Part shown: positions 24,601 through 37,000 of the stretch, piece by piece
How positions within the stretch are numbered: position 1 is the first letter of the stretch
How the letters are laid out: each line of letters begins with the position of its first letter
Source: Trema orientale
Lineage: Eukaryota > Streptophyta > Magnoliopsida > Rosales > Cannabaceae
Assembly (NCBI GenBank): GCA_002914845.1
Contig: JXTC01000093.1
Span: forward strand, 748,748-812,747
DNA: 64,000 nucleotides
Direction: 5' to 3'
The notes under the pieces: model-generated
Told to the model about the DNA's origin: nothing
What the model saw: the letters and a program-made list of their open reading frames with translations, nothing else
Databases searched by the model: none
Program-made: the position numbers and the translations under genes

Positions 24601-24918
24601 ATGGCTTTGAGTCAACTCAGCTCTATACAGTCTCAATGGTGAGTTCGAATTTATTTCTTTGCCAGTGTATAAATGTCATGTTAGAGATATGTCGGTACAA
24701 TAACAGGGAGACAATTTTAGCTGGAATCCGTTCTGTCTGCTTTTTGTTGCCATTATAAGATAATTTATGAATCTCAAACTTCGTCTATATTTAGATTACT
24801 CATGAGTTTGTACTAAACTCAGATCGAATTGGAGAACATGACATCCAAAATGCCTGGCTGCCATCATGGTGGATTTACTCTCTATAAATTGATGGTAGAA
24901 GCTCAGAAGGATATCTGA
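21682..24918 (+). CDS. NUDT9: Nudix hydrolase of the plant NUDT9 / animal NUDT22 type
   Basis: Nine exons give about 303 residues (Arabidopsis NUDT9 is about 310): 21682-21789, 21906-21980, 22174-22230, 22340-22422, 22673-22731, 23147-23295, 23600-23725, 24480-24638, 24823-24918. The protein starts MEKNAETGAI and includes YKLLISCPSGLSPT, VCLHLGLTDYRTFVGTNLNP and SSPLGNGAIIETSDGKILVL. GEFPGHFVFPGGHPE (about 163-177) opens the Nudix box, and REVVEETG (212-219) closes it after an insertion that is usual in this family. The related animal NUDT22 hydrolyses UDP-glucose and UDP-galactose with magnesium; the same substrate is inferred here. No targeting peptide is obvious. Intron 2 appears to use a GC donor (GAG|GCGAGT). 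The exon 7 border is uncertain: a lone N lies 4 bp after it, and about seven residues expected after EETG are missing. Confidence 0.92.
22429..22453. repeat. CT microsatellite in Nudix intron 4
   Basis: A run of about 12 CT repeats just after the donor of intron 4. Confidence 0.9.
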
Positions 24919-24939
24919 TCGAGGCTCATGAGTACTGCT

Positions 24940-25297
24940 CAAAGTGTGGCAGTCTTTAGGGACTTAAGAGCTTTAAGTAACACTTCTATGGCTCTGAATC
25001 GCTTCACTTTGATACTCCATTTGACACGCTGATTGCCTGAGAAGATTCTTCCATGACTTCGTATTAAGATGGACTTTGTTAAGTCTCTTCTTGTTTCCAC
25101 TAAATGTGGGTCTTGCCGCTTTACGCCTCGTCCAGGCAATAAATTGGCCCATCTTTTAGCTGGTTTAGCTTTACATTGCCCTAGCGACATGTGCTGGGTC
25201 AATTTTCTACCATTATCCATTTCCTCAATTGTATTGGATGATCTCCGTTTTTAATGACATAAGCGTTTGCTTTCAAAAAAAAAAAAAAAAAAATTAC
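24940..25297 (+). mobile_element. 5'-truncated LINE (L1 clade) 3' end with poly(A)
   Basis: The frame at 25069-25254 reads MDFVKSLLVSTKCGSCRFTP, then GNKLAHLLAGLALHC and ISSIVLDDL. This is the usual C-terminus of plant L1 LINEs that end in an RNase H domain (the PRxGNKLAHxLA motif). A short 3' trailer and an A19-type tail (25277-25297) follow. The 5' end is not defined; it lies somewhere after the Nudix stop codon, so the fragment may have become part of that gene's 3' untranslated region. Confidence 0.7.
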
Positions 25298-27880
25298 ATT
25301 CCACTAGCAATTTGATTCCAATGCAATACCCAACTAGTACCTATTTAATTAAAACTTCTTACTCTTCTTTTGTTCACCCTGGCTGATCTTTTGTGGTTAA
25401 ATTTACTTGGCATGCCATTTATAAGTCTTGTCCTTGTTAATCTTTGCTACTGGGTTCCTCTGGGACAGTAAGAACTACAGATTGATCACAAACTGCTATC
25501 CCATCAGTATATTATTTTTTTTTTCTTCCTTTTAGAATAGTATAATATGGTTTATTATTATTATTATTATTATTTCTTCTTCTTTTGGCCTTGAAAAGTT
25601 AGAACGTATGTTTGCTAGGAGGAGGATCAGATGATGCTCAATGGCAAGAGTTCTGTGAATGGAGTGCAAAAAGCATGTTGTATTATAATACTGGTATTCG
25701 TCAAAAAAAAAAAATTATTATACTAGTATTGTTGATTATCGTTGTACTTATCATTGCTATAACTGATGTGTCGTGTATATACATTTTCATTGCTAACATC
25801 ACAACAATGACGGTAAGTGTATACTAACTCTATTGACTTTGAATATTTTATGGGCTTCCTTGGAATAAGCTATTGAAAGGAAAACTGGTGAAGAGATCCT
25901 TTCAGATACAATAATCACAGCTCAAAAGCTGTTTTGAGCTTCCAATCATCTTTAATTTGGTAGGGACCTTTCCATTTGCAATGAGATTGTCATTTAGCTC
26001 TTTCTACCCCCTGTAAAGTCGTCCTTATTTGTTACTTTAATCTAATTAATTTATAGTAGAAAAGGGGTTATTTTTTCTAGTTCATGAAAGTTGAAAAAAG
26101 ATTCCCGGGGGGGTGATCCAGGTCAAAAGTACCCTTTTAAGAGAGTTGGTGGAGACAATGAAAGGGAAAAAAAAAAGGGGGTTGCAACATTTTAAATAAT
26201 AAGATATTATATCACTATCCATTCTTGTATTTTTCTATTTTACTTAGTTTGGTACCTTGTAATTTGTAATGAGTCCATATTGTTAATTTGATAACTTGAC
26301 TTTCTGGGTTATTAACTGAGCATTATACAGACTATACTTAATTGAACATTGAAAAAGTTATTGCGGTACTAATCTAATGACATGATTTTCATGCCCTGTA
26401 CACCTCATTTGCCTGTGTATGGTTGAAACATTGTGGTATATGACATGTATGATTGAGCACATAAATGACTGTGGAGTCCAGTCATCAACCATGAAATATT
26501 GAATTTTCACACGGAGACCTTTTTTTTGTCCTTTTTTTTTTTTTTTTGGGAAACACGGAGACCATTCTAGATATAAAAACTTTATATAATTTGCTTTCTT
26601 GATCTTAAAAAAAAAAAAGACAATTTATAATAAATGATCGTTCTATAATTTTATTTTGATAAATAGTCATTTTTTGGTTGACCTATTTTTTTATAAAGTA
26701 AAATAATTTTTTATAAAATAAATTAATTTGTAAAAAAATAAATCAATTTTCAAAAATAAATCAATATATTTTGATATGCTAAATATGAAAAACGGTTATT
26801 TTTTAAATAATTTTTCGGTCATTTTTTAACAATATTTAAAAAATAACCATTTTGCAAATTAGGATCCAAAATTCAGTCATTTGGCTAAAAAGCCCTTAAA
26901 AGAATATATCATTGTACATGCCTATTTTTAGTTTTTAGTTTTTAATTTTTTTTTACCTCTGCTCTTTCACTTCTCCATGGCAACACAATAACGTAACTAA
27001 TAATTTTTCGCCTCTGCTCGAAAGTAGCACCTTTATTTTTCCAAAATGATTTTTTTGAGACTATTTTTCAATTTTTTTTTCCCCTTTTGGACGAGTAGTA
27101 CTTGTTATTATATCTTGTTCATAATAACATTAATTATTAGTCTTAATAACAGTTACTACTTATTATTGACTTTTTTTTTAATAGGAATTGTTATTATTGA
27201 CTCATAGTTATAGGATTATGAAATTCCTAAAATAATCATTTTGGAAAATAGTCACCAAAGAATTGTTTTTTTTTTTTTTTTTGGTAGAACACCAAAGAAT
27301 TGTTTTGTCTCAAAATGGTCCTGTCTGTCAATTTTCGAAACAGTTATTTCAATTTTAAAATAAGTCTAGACAGTAAATTAAAGCACGGCAGGCTTAGAAT
27401 CTACCCATAAAACATGGTCATAATTAATTAGTTGCTTACTATATGCTTCATCTACCCATGAACTAATAAATACGCAATTAAAAAAAAAAGTCGAATTGCA
27501 TCACTTCTAAGAGAAAATTAGATATAATTAGCACTGAAATCAGTATCAGGGTCATGAAACATGCGCCTGAAAGTGAAAACAATACATCACTCTCATTGGG
27601 TCAGTCAACGATCCACACAAGGCCAGACAATGCCAATTTCACTGTCACAGGCTAATCTTAAATTAAATGTGATGTGTATTTGTGCCAAGGAGTGGCCCAT
27701 AGTTAACATACATCAACAATCTTATATATCCTTAATTTTACTTGGGAGAGTACTTGTGTATTGGCCATTTCGATTGAAAACATATATGGTCAAATAGTGA
27801 AATCATGAAAAGAATTCTGAAGAGTATGTCACTGGCACTTAACCATATATTTTGTATAATTATTTGTATGATATATATAT
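25298..27880. other. Intergenic, AT-rich, one MITE
   Basis: No gene is supported. Short open frames at 25612-25827 and 27561-27797 show no known domain. There are long T and A tracts (for example 26540-26560 and 27269-27286). The only structured piece is the family C MITE at 26617-26905. Confidence 0.5.
26617..26905. mobile_element. MITE (family C, copy 2)
   Basis: Inverted-orientation relative of 20611-21012. Its right end, read on the minus strand, gives GGGCTTTTTAGCCAAATGAC and CTGAATTTTGGATCC. The middle carries ATATATTGATTTATTTTTG in reverse. Non-coding, ends approximate. Confidence 0.6.
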
Positions 27881-27885
27881 AGGGC

Positions 27886-28121
27886 ACCAATTCAGTAGGT
27901 ATTTTTCTTTTTTATTTATATATAGGTATCGTTTTGGCTAATAAAAATTTATTATGCGTCTTTTTTTTTTATAATAAAAAATATGAGAGAGAAATAGCAT
28001 TAATGATTTACGTCTTTTTATATATTTTATTATAATTATTAGATCACCATTAGATGATGATCCAACGGTTAAAATAAAAATACTTATAAATAAATAAATA
28101 AATAATACCTATTGAATTGGT
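27886..28121. mobile_element. MITE with 18-bp terminal inverted repeats
   Basis: The left end ACCAATTCAGTAGGTATT and the right end AATACCTATTGAATTGGT are inverted repeats with one mismatch. The element is about 236 bp, AT-rich and non-coding. Target duplication was not resolved. Confidence 0.65.
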
Positions 28122-28154
28122 AACCATGTCATGTACAAATATATGGATAGCACT

Positions 28155-28348
28155 ACATGTCCTAACTTTTGTATCAAATTTTTTTTACCAACACATGTGA
28201 CATGTAAGTTGTCACTATCTAATTGGTGTGTTAATACTTACCACAAGTAAAATAGATATTATCACTAATTGAGTGGTGACAAATCACATGTCATATGTGT
28301 TGGTATTAAAATTTTGGTACAAAAATTGATACCTTAAGCATTATCCAA
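28155..28348. mobile_element. Short fold-back MITE (family B, copy 2)
   Basis: CCAACACATGTGACATGTAA on the left faces ACATGTCATATGTGTTGGTA on the right, with outer arms TTTTGTATCAAA / TTTGGTACAAAAATTG. It is the best-preserved fold-back of the three family members (18571-18765, 47570-47765). Confidence 0.75.
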
Positions 28349-28374
28349 ATATATATATAGGGGATGGCTACGGT

Positions 28375-28516
28375 AGGGGCGTCCCTACGTAGGGTCATGC
28401 CTTAATTATCATTGGATGGGAATCTGTGGGGAATAACGGAAATCTGTGGAGAATCTATTTATATACAGATTCCCATCCAACAGTGAATTGACAGGACCCT
28501 ACGTAGGGGCGCCCCT
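28375..28516. mobile_element. 142-bp MITE with GC-rich palindromic ends
   Basis: The left end AGGGGCGTCCCTACGTAGGG and the right end CCCTACGTAGGGGCGCCCCT are inverted repeats. Each end also holds the palindrome CCCTACGTAGGG. The middle has a second inverted pair (ATTGGATGGGAATCTGT / ACAGATTCCCATCCAACAGT). It abuts a TA microsatellite and lies beside two other MITEs. Confidence 0.75.
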
Positions 28517-28542
28517 ATATATATATATATATATATATATAT
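28517..28542. repeat. TA microsatellite
   Basis: About 13 TA repeats starting at the right edge of the 142-bp MITE, so the insertion may have targeted a TA-rich site. Confidence 0.9.
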
Positions 28543-30185
28543 GATAATTTAGTACATTTATTCTTGAATGACAGCAATATTGAAGGGGTCACCAGTCAAT
28601 CAACTATGGTTGTGTGGAACATCACGTGCAACATGCACGTGAGGCGGATAATTCCCATTCTTGTTGCAGGCTTGCAGCCAAAAGATAAGCCATAATTCGA
28701 TATGCAGAAGTAGAACATAATTTAATTTATTTTATCTATTCATTAATTTTTAACTCATACAAAGCCAATTTTCACCATGTGAAAAGCTATTTTGTTAGGA
28801 CATATATTTTGGATGATTGCAAGCCCATGTGGGCTAGGAGAATATATTATATATGCACATATACTATTGAAGAATAGCATTATCTTTGGTAGGTCGTGCA
28901 GGATTGAAACCTGGGCCATAAATTAGTGCTTTTTATTTTTCTCCCTATAAAAAAGTATGCTACATAATCTAACATGAAAAGTTCATTGTAGCATAAACAA
29001 TTGTGTGATGCTTTAATTTACCAGCAATTAGTGCAGCTTTTCGTTTTCCTTCGACACGAAGTACTTTGGATTGGAGTAATATAAGAGATATAGAGATACT
29101 AGTGCTTTTGTTTAATTTCGAAAAGCAGTATAATCTATTTTAGCGTCAGTATTATATACAGTTAGCCATATAAACGACATAATTAATGTACAATGTCTAC
29201 TAAGAAACAAATAGTAAAAGAAAAATGATCAATGATTATAAATGAAAAAGGATTAACCAGCAGCACTGCATGACCGCGTGATTTTTACCATTTTGGTGGG
29301 ACAGCTAAAAGACCAGAATTTATTGGAAATAATTTGATTGTCTCCCCACCCCACTCGAAATTGTGAGTTTGGTCTATGAATCATAATTATTGTTGACGAT
29401 TTCATGGGAAGTACAAATTGGTACATGCATTTGTAAGACTCTAAGTATACTATTGTTGATGATGAGTTATATGTGTTTGTACTTTGATGATAACGACTAC
29501 ATATTTACTGTAAGTCTATTTTTTTTACTCTCCTAACTTTAGAACAGATTATTGTTAAATTTTCAATTATTGGAATACATACGTATATAAACAATATGGT
29601 TCAGTATGGACTAGCAACTATGACTTTTACCTCTAATAGTTCACCAATTGTTCAATGAGAGAGACATAATCTGGATCGGCCAGTTACCACTGGTTCCTTT
29701 TTGTGGTCTAACTTGATGAAAATGATTAATCGTGAACCTCAATATATAACCTTCTTCTCTAGCATAGATTATAGATACCTCTGTATCACAAAGTCAATGA
29801 ACCAGTGCATCACCAAGCTAAAGTCCACATGATATTATTATTAACTCACTAAGATAAAAATCCGCAATTATGGACCAATACTAAAGCCAATCATTATTAT
29901 AGACTAAAATCTACAAATATAAATTCCATATCTCACAGTCCGTAATCAATAACTATAACAGAAACTAATCCATTTTCATTAGAATAATCACTAAACAAAA
30001 TTCAGGGATGTTCATACAAGTGTGGTATGTATATATATTTATATCTATATTATCAATGTTTTTTAGAAAAATGGGCAAAAATTATGGAACTGATATTATT
30101 CTCTGAGCTGAAATTAAGGCAATGTTGTTGGTTCTGGTCGTTGGTTTTGGTGTACTAATATAGTTGGGGATCTCTCTCGTTATCT
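28543..30185. other. Intergenic, nothing recognised
   Basis: AT-rich unique-looking sequence. No open frame with a recognisable product, no inverted-repeat element and no RNA gene was seen. Confidence 0.5.
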
Positions 30186-30199
30186 GTTGAATTTGGATA

Positions 30200-30590
30200 A
30201 ATCATATGCGTTAATCAGTGATTGTCGGGGGTGCTCGGTACAGGTCCACCCGTTTTACAAGGCGCGCGGTATACTCTCCAAGGGAAGGACGGTACAGTTT
30301 AGAGAGGCGGCCATTTGTTGGAATCGTGGGAATTATAAAAAATTGCGCGTGGGGTCCACTCTCCACTCCATTATTCCGCCCCAAAACTGAAAAAACAAAA
30401 GTGGATTTTGTCTTGGACTCACTGCCTCGCTTCGCAACGTGGGTGCCCTCTCGTGTCCGTCCAAGAAAACCACTCTCGGTCTCCGCGCGTGGGCCCCGCC
30501 TATTTGCCCACTCGGAGAAGCCGCCCCTCTCAGCTGCTCTTTTATTTGTCGCTTCACACGTTGCCATCATCATTCAATTGAATTAATTTC
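30200..30590. promoter_or_regulatory. GC-rich island with paired TCP-type sites
   Basis: About 390 bp stand out from the AT-rich surroundings by GC content and many CpG. GCGCGTGGG occurs twice (30345 and 30485), each time running into a GTGGNCCC-type TCP site (GTGGGGTCCAC at 30349-30359, counting the complement, and GTGGGCCC at 30489-30496). Open frames cover it on both strands, which is what GC richness alone gives, and none resembles a known protein. It could be the promoter or 5' leader of a gene whose body I cannot see, or a decayed insertion. Confidence 0.4.
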
Positions 30591-30599
30591 GTCCATGCA

Positions 30600-31280
30600 T
30601 AATAAATAAATAAATAAATAAAAACAAATAACTAAATTGTATTTCAATTGAAAATTTCAAAGAGGACGAAAAAACCCAAACTACAAACCCAACAAAAAAA
30701 ATTCAAAAAAAAAAAAAAAAAAAACAAACCAACAAAAAAAAAAAGGAAATAAAAAATCCTAAGAACTACCCCGAATCAATTTTAAATTTTTGGTTAAAAA
30801 AAATAAAAAAAAAAAAAAAAAATTTGGTTTAAGTTTCAAACTTTAAAAAAAAAAAAAAAAATTGGAAAAAATTAATTCAACAACTGATTCTAAAAAAAAA
30901 AAAAAGAAAAAAAAGAAAAAAAAAAGTCATATAGACTAATATTTGTGTATATATATACATATATATGTACACACTTGTGGACAAATATTTATATGTTCTT
31001 TTGTTTTTGAAATTTGTTTTAAAAAATAAAGTTATCAGAAATTTTTCTTACCACTTTTTTTTTTTAATTTTTGATAATAATTTTTAAAAATAAAAAACAA
31101 AAACAAGGTTACCAAGTAAACTTCCAAAAATAATTTCTATTTTTCTGTTTAAAATAACAAAAAATAGAAAATGAAATTAAATCCAAACAAGCCCTTAACT
31201 AACATATATTTTTATCTCAAAAGAATAATATAGCATTTAGGATTTATCAGTATTTCCTCAATTTTCTTCAAAAACGAGAA
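30600..31280. repeat. A-rich low-complexity stretch
   Basis: Repeated A tracts interrupted by AAC and AAAT words, densest at 30700-30930, and TAAA repeats at 30601-30622. No structure beyond base composition is seen. Confidence 0.8.
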
Positions 31281-31284
31281 ATAT

Positions 31285-31452
31285 TGGGGTACTAGTGGTG
31301 TCCAGTACCACATTTACGTTACATGTCTGTTTGTCACTAGATGATTCTAATTAATAAACCGAGTCCCTCATAAACTACAACTGAATTATAATTATAATTA
31401 GCTAGTGATACACTTATACATCATTCGATCTTGGGCCCCACTAGTGCCTATT
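31285..31452. mobile_element. Fold-back MITE (family D, copy 1)
   Basis: GGGGTACTAGTGGTGTCCAG followed by ACATGTCTGTTTGTCACTAG matches, in the opposite orientation and with divergence, the element at 47376-47545. The right end CCCCACTAGTGCCTATTGC pairs with the left. This copy is the more decayed of the two. Confidence 0.65.
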
Positions 31453-31459
31453 GCGTTAT

Positions 31460-32908
31460 TCTTCTAGAAACACCCAAAATTCGATAGTCAAGAGTCCTAG
31501 TTGAGCACCTCGAGCATAATTATTTTGAGTACCATTGCTGGATCATGAGATTTCTTAATACGTTCAGCACCATTAATAATTCTTCTTTATTAATTTTCTT
31601 TAAAAAAAAAAAAGATAAAAGGACCTGAGAGAATTTTTTATCATCATCAACAGTGTTGGGTTATATACATCTTTTTTGCTTTTTGGCTTAGCCATTTTTA
31701 CATACAGCAAATTCAAACTTTCATGTCCTTGAAATCCAAAATAAGGTTTTGAAAAAAATGAAAAGAAAAAGAAGAGATCTTCATGAAAATTGAAAACCAT
31801 GTGCAATGTCCATGATCTAATTCTCGTTGAAAATGGAAGAATAAAAGAGTTTTCTAGATTAAAAATATCCATGTTGGCGGGGTCTACTGTACCCGCACGT
31901 GGCCCCAACTGAACTTAAAATCAAACGTGATCCCACAACAATACGTTTTCCGATCATTGATCCGACGGTAAAGAATGGAGCTTGGAGTGGGCCAGAGTCA
32001 ACTAGATATATATAATAATGACTGTTGAAATTGAGTTTGACGCTGCAACTCATCGATTCTTTGTATATAAAAAGACAATAAGTCAATTGGCTACAGTTTG
32101 GTTCATAATTACCTGCAGCTGCGGCCCACTAACAACGGTGGTGCTTCCGTAATTATTCACACATTTTCTAAAATTTTTATCAAATTTTTGGCCATTATTA
32201 TGGTGAAGTACCATATGTTAAGTGAGCAGAAGCAAATAATTTTCTTTTTTTTTTTGAGAAAAAATGAGGTGTTGGTTTAGAAGAAGATGCATCTCCACAC
32301 GCTCTTCGAGCGCTCTGTGTACACTAACACCATAACTAATTATGTACTTGGAAAAATTATGGATTTTGAACTCAAGGTTTAGAGGAGTAGTGCCAATAGA
32401 GTTGTATATAAATACGATCTATCTCGGTGGACTGTAGCATAATAGAGAAGAAGGTAAACAACTAATATTACAAAGATGGATTATTTAAATCATGTTGAAT
32501 CACATTAGTCTCGTACATAAATATGGTGATATTGTTACCTAAAAAAATGCTTATATTGTTTCTAACAATAGTTTGACAATTATTAAAATAAAATAAAAAA
32601 ACTTTAGTTTGGCAATCCCATTAAATCCTTATAACATCTTTAATGCTAGTTCCATACAATGTTAATAAACATTGTATTCATTCAAAATCTTGAATTATTT
32701 TAGAGTTAAAAAAGTAATTTCATCAATCAAATAAGCATCCCAACAATGAATCCACAACACTAAATAATCTTTTGCACCCCCTTATTTCAGTTAGAAAAGA
32801 AAATTATGCATGACATATAAATGATTTGCACTCAAAACCTTGAATTGAGTTATCATAAGTTAACCAAATTTAATTATCCAATTTGTATTTTTTTTTGTTG
32901 TTGTTGTT

Positions 32909-32942
<34 letters not shown>

Positions 32943-33570
32943 TAAAAAAGAGACTTGTCTATTTAGCGCTCAACACTCTCTGGTTTAGGTAAGAATGCGC
33001 GTGGTTCTGTTATTTCCGTTATTCCATTGGTCGTCACCTCTGTTTTGGCTCATTGGCTTTGTCCTATTTTTTGCCACAATTTTTTTTTTCTTATTTTCTT
33101 TTTACAAGACTTATTTTGCTACAATTGTTTTGTCTTTTCTTTTTTACGAGACTTTTTCGTTGCATTTTTCTTGCTCATTTTGATTCCCAGCCATTTTTTT
33201 CCCCCTCCCCTCGTTTATTATTACAATTAACTAGTTAGTTAATTAATTAATTAAATTTTCTCTTCCTCTGTCCCCATTAACTAAATGTTGTCAATTGTCA
33301 TCATCACCACCTTTGCAAAAAGGCCCTCCTTTATTGGGTTAGATTGTTCGTATATTAGCTCTGGGATGTGATTAGATTCCCAAAACGTTGCTTCATACAT
33401 GTGCGTTTAATGTATCTTAGCTTATACTCGTATACATAATACATACCATAATTATTCCTTTTCTTCCTCCCAAATACAAGCTCTCTTCTGTCTTTCTTTT
33501 ACATTTTTTTTTTTGTATATACCCGCAAACCGGTTACAAGGTGTTTTTCTTTTATCACCTGGTTCTCCAG
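31460..33570. other. Intergenic, upstream of the ankyrin gene
   Basis: No gene is supported. It contains a TA microsatellite (32909-32932), T-rich pyrimidine tracts (33080-33200) and TTAA repeats (33236-33256). Short open frames in the pyrimidine stretch (32995-33238) are low-complexity artefacts. The last few hundred bases probably act as the ankyrin gene promoter. Confidence 0.5.
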
Positions 33571-33639
33571 AAGCTGCTTCTGAATAATATGGATTCTTTT
33601 AATGGAGGAGAATAAAGCACCTCCTCCTTTCAAACCCAG

Positions 33640-33865
33640 GTACACAGAAGAATCTCAATTGTATTATACAGAAAATATATAAATGTATTTGTGTGTGTGT
33701 ATATATATATCATAATATGCTGGAAAAAGTGAGACCCCCGAAACACTTAATTTTGTTTGTGGTATTTGGTTATTTGTTCTACAAGTTTGGTAATAGGTAT
33801 GTTAATAAGAAAATGCAATACCAAATTTGAGAGAGATTGAAATCCAGATCGTTTGTTTTAACAGG
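33640..33865 (+). other. Intron in the 5' untranslated region of the ankyrin gene
   Basis: CAAACCCAG|GTACACAG at 33639/33640 and TTTTAACAG|GGCACTG at 33865/33866 are good splice borders. The sequences on both sides are purine-rich leader-like (GAGGAGAATAAAGCACC; GAAGAAGAAGAAG just before the start). A leader intron is common in this type of gene, but this one is inferred from sequence only. Confidence 0.5.
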
Positions 33866-34060
33866 GCACTGTTTCAGAACCGGACATGGGAGATAAGAAT
33901 GAGGGACCGAGCTTTAGCTTCCTCCTTTGAAGAAAATGATGATCGTTCTGGATAGAAGATGCAAAATCTGATCTGGGTTTTCGTTGGAAAGAAGAGAAAA
34001 AACTCCTGAACGAGTGATCGTCGGTTTAAAATTCGAGAAGAAGAAGAAGATTGTTCATCA

Positions 34061-37000
34061 ATGGCGGAACCAGCTGAGCAGGAGCAGGAGCAGGAGCAGC
34101 AGCAGCCTCAAACAGGGCAACCAAGCTTGCCCAGAAAGAAAATGACCAAGCAATTGACCGGAAAACGTGACGATAGCCCGCTGCATTCGGCGGCGAGAGC
34201 CGGAAACATCGCCGCTGTAAGAGATATCCTCGCCGGCGCCGGAGAACACGAGTTGAAGGAGCTTCTTGCGAAGCAAAACCAGTCCGGCGAGACGGCCTTA
34301 TACGTGGCGGCGGAGTACGGATATGTCGATTTGGTCAGGGAAATGATTGAGTACTATGATCTTGCTGATGCTGGAGTCAAAGCCAGGAATGGTTTTGATG
34401 CATTCCACATTGCTGCCAAGCAAGGGGATTTAGGTACTTTCTCAAAACAGAGCTCTCTGTTTCCATTTTTTTGAGCTCTCTCTTTATTGTTGTTCTCTTT
34501 CTTTTAGATGTATTGAAAGTGTTAATGGAGGCTCATCCGGGATTAGCTATGACTGTCGATGTGTCCAACACCACTGCTCTCCACACAGCTGCAACACAGG
34601 GTCATACGGAGATCGTCAATCACTTATTAGAAGCCGGAAGCAGCCTCGCGACCATCGCGAGAAGTAACGGTAAAACCGCTCTTCATTCCGCGGCGAGGAA
34701 CGGGCATTTGGAGGTTGTCAAAGCGCTTCTTCGGACCGAGCCTGGTTTGGCGACTCGCACCGATAAAAAGGGACAAACAGCTCTTCACATGGCGGTGAAG
34801 GGACAGAACCTTGAGGTTGTGGAGGAGCTTGTGAGAGCGGATCCTTTGTCTATAAACATGGTGGATAGTAAGGGTAACACGGCTTTGCATATAGCTACTC
34901 GAAAGGGTAGAGCTCAGGTAAAAATTTTGGCCCTTCCGATTTTTCTGGCTTTATATGTTCGATTTGTTGTTTTGTTTCTATTTGGGGGTTAGCTTAGATT
35001 GATTAAGTTTGATGCTTTATAAGAGCCTTTATAAGTCATTTTCTGTTTAAATTATTTTCTTCAGAGATGACCTTAATGTTTGATCTGTTTGGTTGCTGAG
35101 AAAATGATGAGAACTGAGTTAAAGAACATGGTTGAATTCCTACATGCCTTCATTACTTTCCAAGTATACAGAACATGGTTTTCTGATTGGATTTAAGTAG
35201 CTTTCTTTCTAATTTGAGAAGTCAACTCTATGATGTGGGTTGCCTAGATACTCTACTCTAATTCATTTCATTTAGTACAGTCAAACTTTGAGAGCCTTGG
35301 GTGATTGAAAAATTGATTATATAATGGGAGAGTTGCCAAAAAGTTAAATGAAATAATGTTGAGATTGTTTGAAGTTAGTACTTGGTAATCTAAACGCAGT
35401 TAGTCCTGAATAATATCTTATCAATTCAGCCACTGCAGTTTTGACTTAAGAGAAAAACAATGGATATGATAGTGTATTTGCATTATAAAATTTGACCTCA
35501 TCATAAGAGAAACAAGATAAGGCAGAATCTTCTACCGTAATTTGATTCAGGGGTGGTTAGTGAAATCCTTACACTAGTCCTTTCTTTTCTTTTTCTTTTT
35601 CTTTTTTTTTTCTTTTTTTTTTTTTTTTAAAAAAAAAGGGCTTACATTCATTGACCAAGACTTTTCAATTAGGCAATCTTAGCAGTATTAAAACGATTTT
35701 GGTGCATGCTTCTGGCCTTTTCTGCGAGGTCATAGTCTTTACTATTTGATTCAGTCTTTGACTCTTATATGCATACTTGTTTTTCTCATCTTCTGTCTAG
35801 TATTATAGTTTGGACAATCAAATAAAAAGTTTGGTTTGCAAGTTGAACTGCTGGTTGACATCTTTAATATCTTGAAATATATAACAATAATTTAAAATCG
35901 TAACGACCCTGCTGGTTTGGTGTATATTATGTTCTAACGTTCACACTTCTCAATCAATTGGCTAAGTTAAGATAAGGTTCTGTATAGAGACGATTACATA
36001 CTGTGGATGAGGTTGCATAATGTAGAATGAATGTTTATAATAATACTAAAGCCAACTTTCAAAAGGGGGAAGTGAATATTAAAACCTTATGTAGTAAACA
36101 GTCTTTTTTTTTTTTTTTTTGAAATGTAGTAAACACAGTCTTGTAACAAAAGAAAGTGACCACATTTTTAGTCTTGGAAAGAAGGTGAGACTACTAAAAC
36201 ATAATGGGGGGTATGAAGTAGTTTTGAGGAACAATCTTCCACCCTTACCTCTATATAAACAAGTACATAGCTAAAGACTGTACGCTAGTACACCAATGCA
36301 TGCAATATAAGACATGTATATTAGCCTTAGGATCTCCCTATTTTCATAGTTTTCATGTTATAGTACAATCAAAAGTACTTAAATCATGGATTTACTGAAG
36401 AATGCACTATTGAACGTTGTTCATAATCTTTGTTCCCTTGACAAAGTTATTGGCTATACTAATGCAGATAGTCAAGATGCTACTGGGGCACAGTGAAACT
36501 GACAAGAAAGCCGTCAACAAATCCGGTGAAACTGCCATAGACACTGCAGAGAAGACCGGTAACAGCGACATCAAGGTGATTCTACAGGAGCATGGTGTCC
36601 AGAGTGCAAAAACCATAAAGCCGCAGGCGACAAGCACAGCCAGAGAGCTAAAACAAACCGTGAGCGATATCAAGCATGAAGTACACTACCAATTAGAGCA
36701 CACACGCCAGACAAGAAGGCGTGTCCAAGGCATTGCCAAGCGCCTCAACAAAATGCACGCAGAGGGACTCAACAACGCCATAAACTCCACCACAGTGGTG
36801 GCGGTCCTCATTGCCACCGTTGCATTTGCAGCCATCTTCACTGTCCCTGGCCAATATGTTGATGACCCTCAAGACGTTCCTCCTGGATTCTCCCTCGGCG
36901 AGGCCAACATTGCCTCAAAAGCGCCTTTCTTGATCTTCTTTGTCTTTGACTCGATTGCCCTTTTCATCTCGCTGGCTGTGGTTGTTGTACAGACCTCTGT

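Noticed and set aside
30218-30586. Overlapping open frames of 60-122 residues on both strands in the GC-rich island
   Set aside because: GC-rich, stop-poor sequence opens several frames at once. None shows a known domain or a plausible gene structure.
33080-33238. Phenylalanine-rich small proteins upstream of the ankyrin gene
   Set aside because: They come from a T-rich pyrimidine tract open in three frames, a composition artefact.
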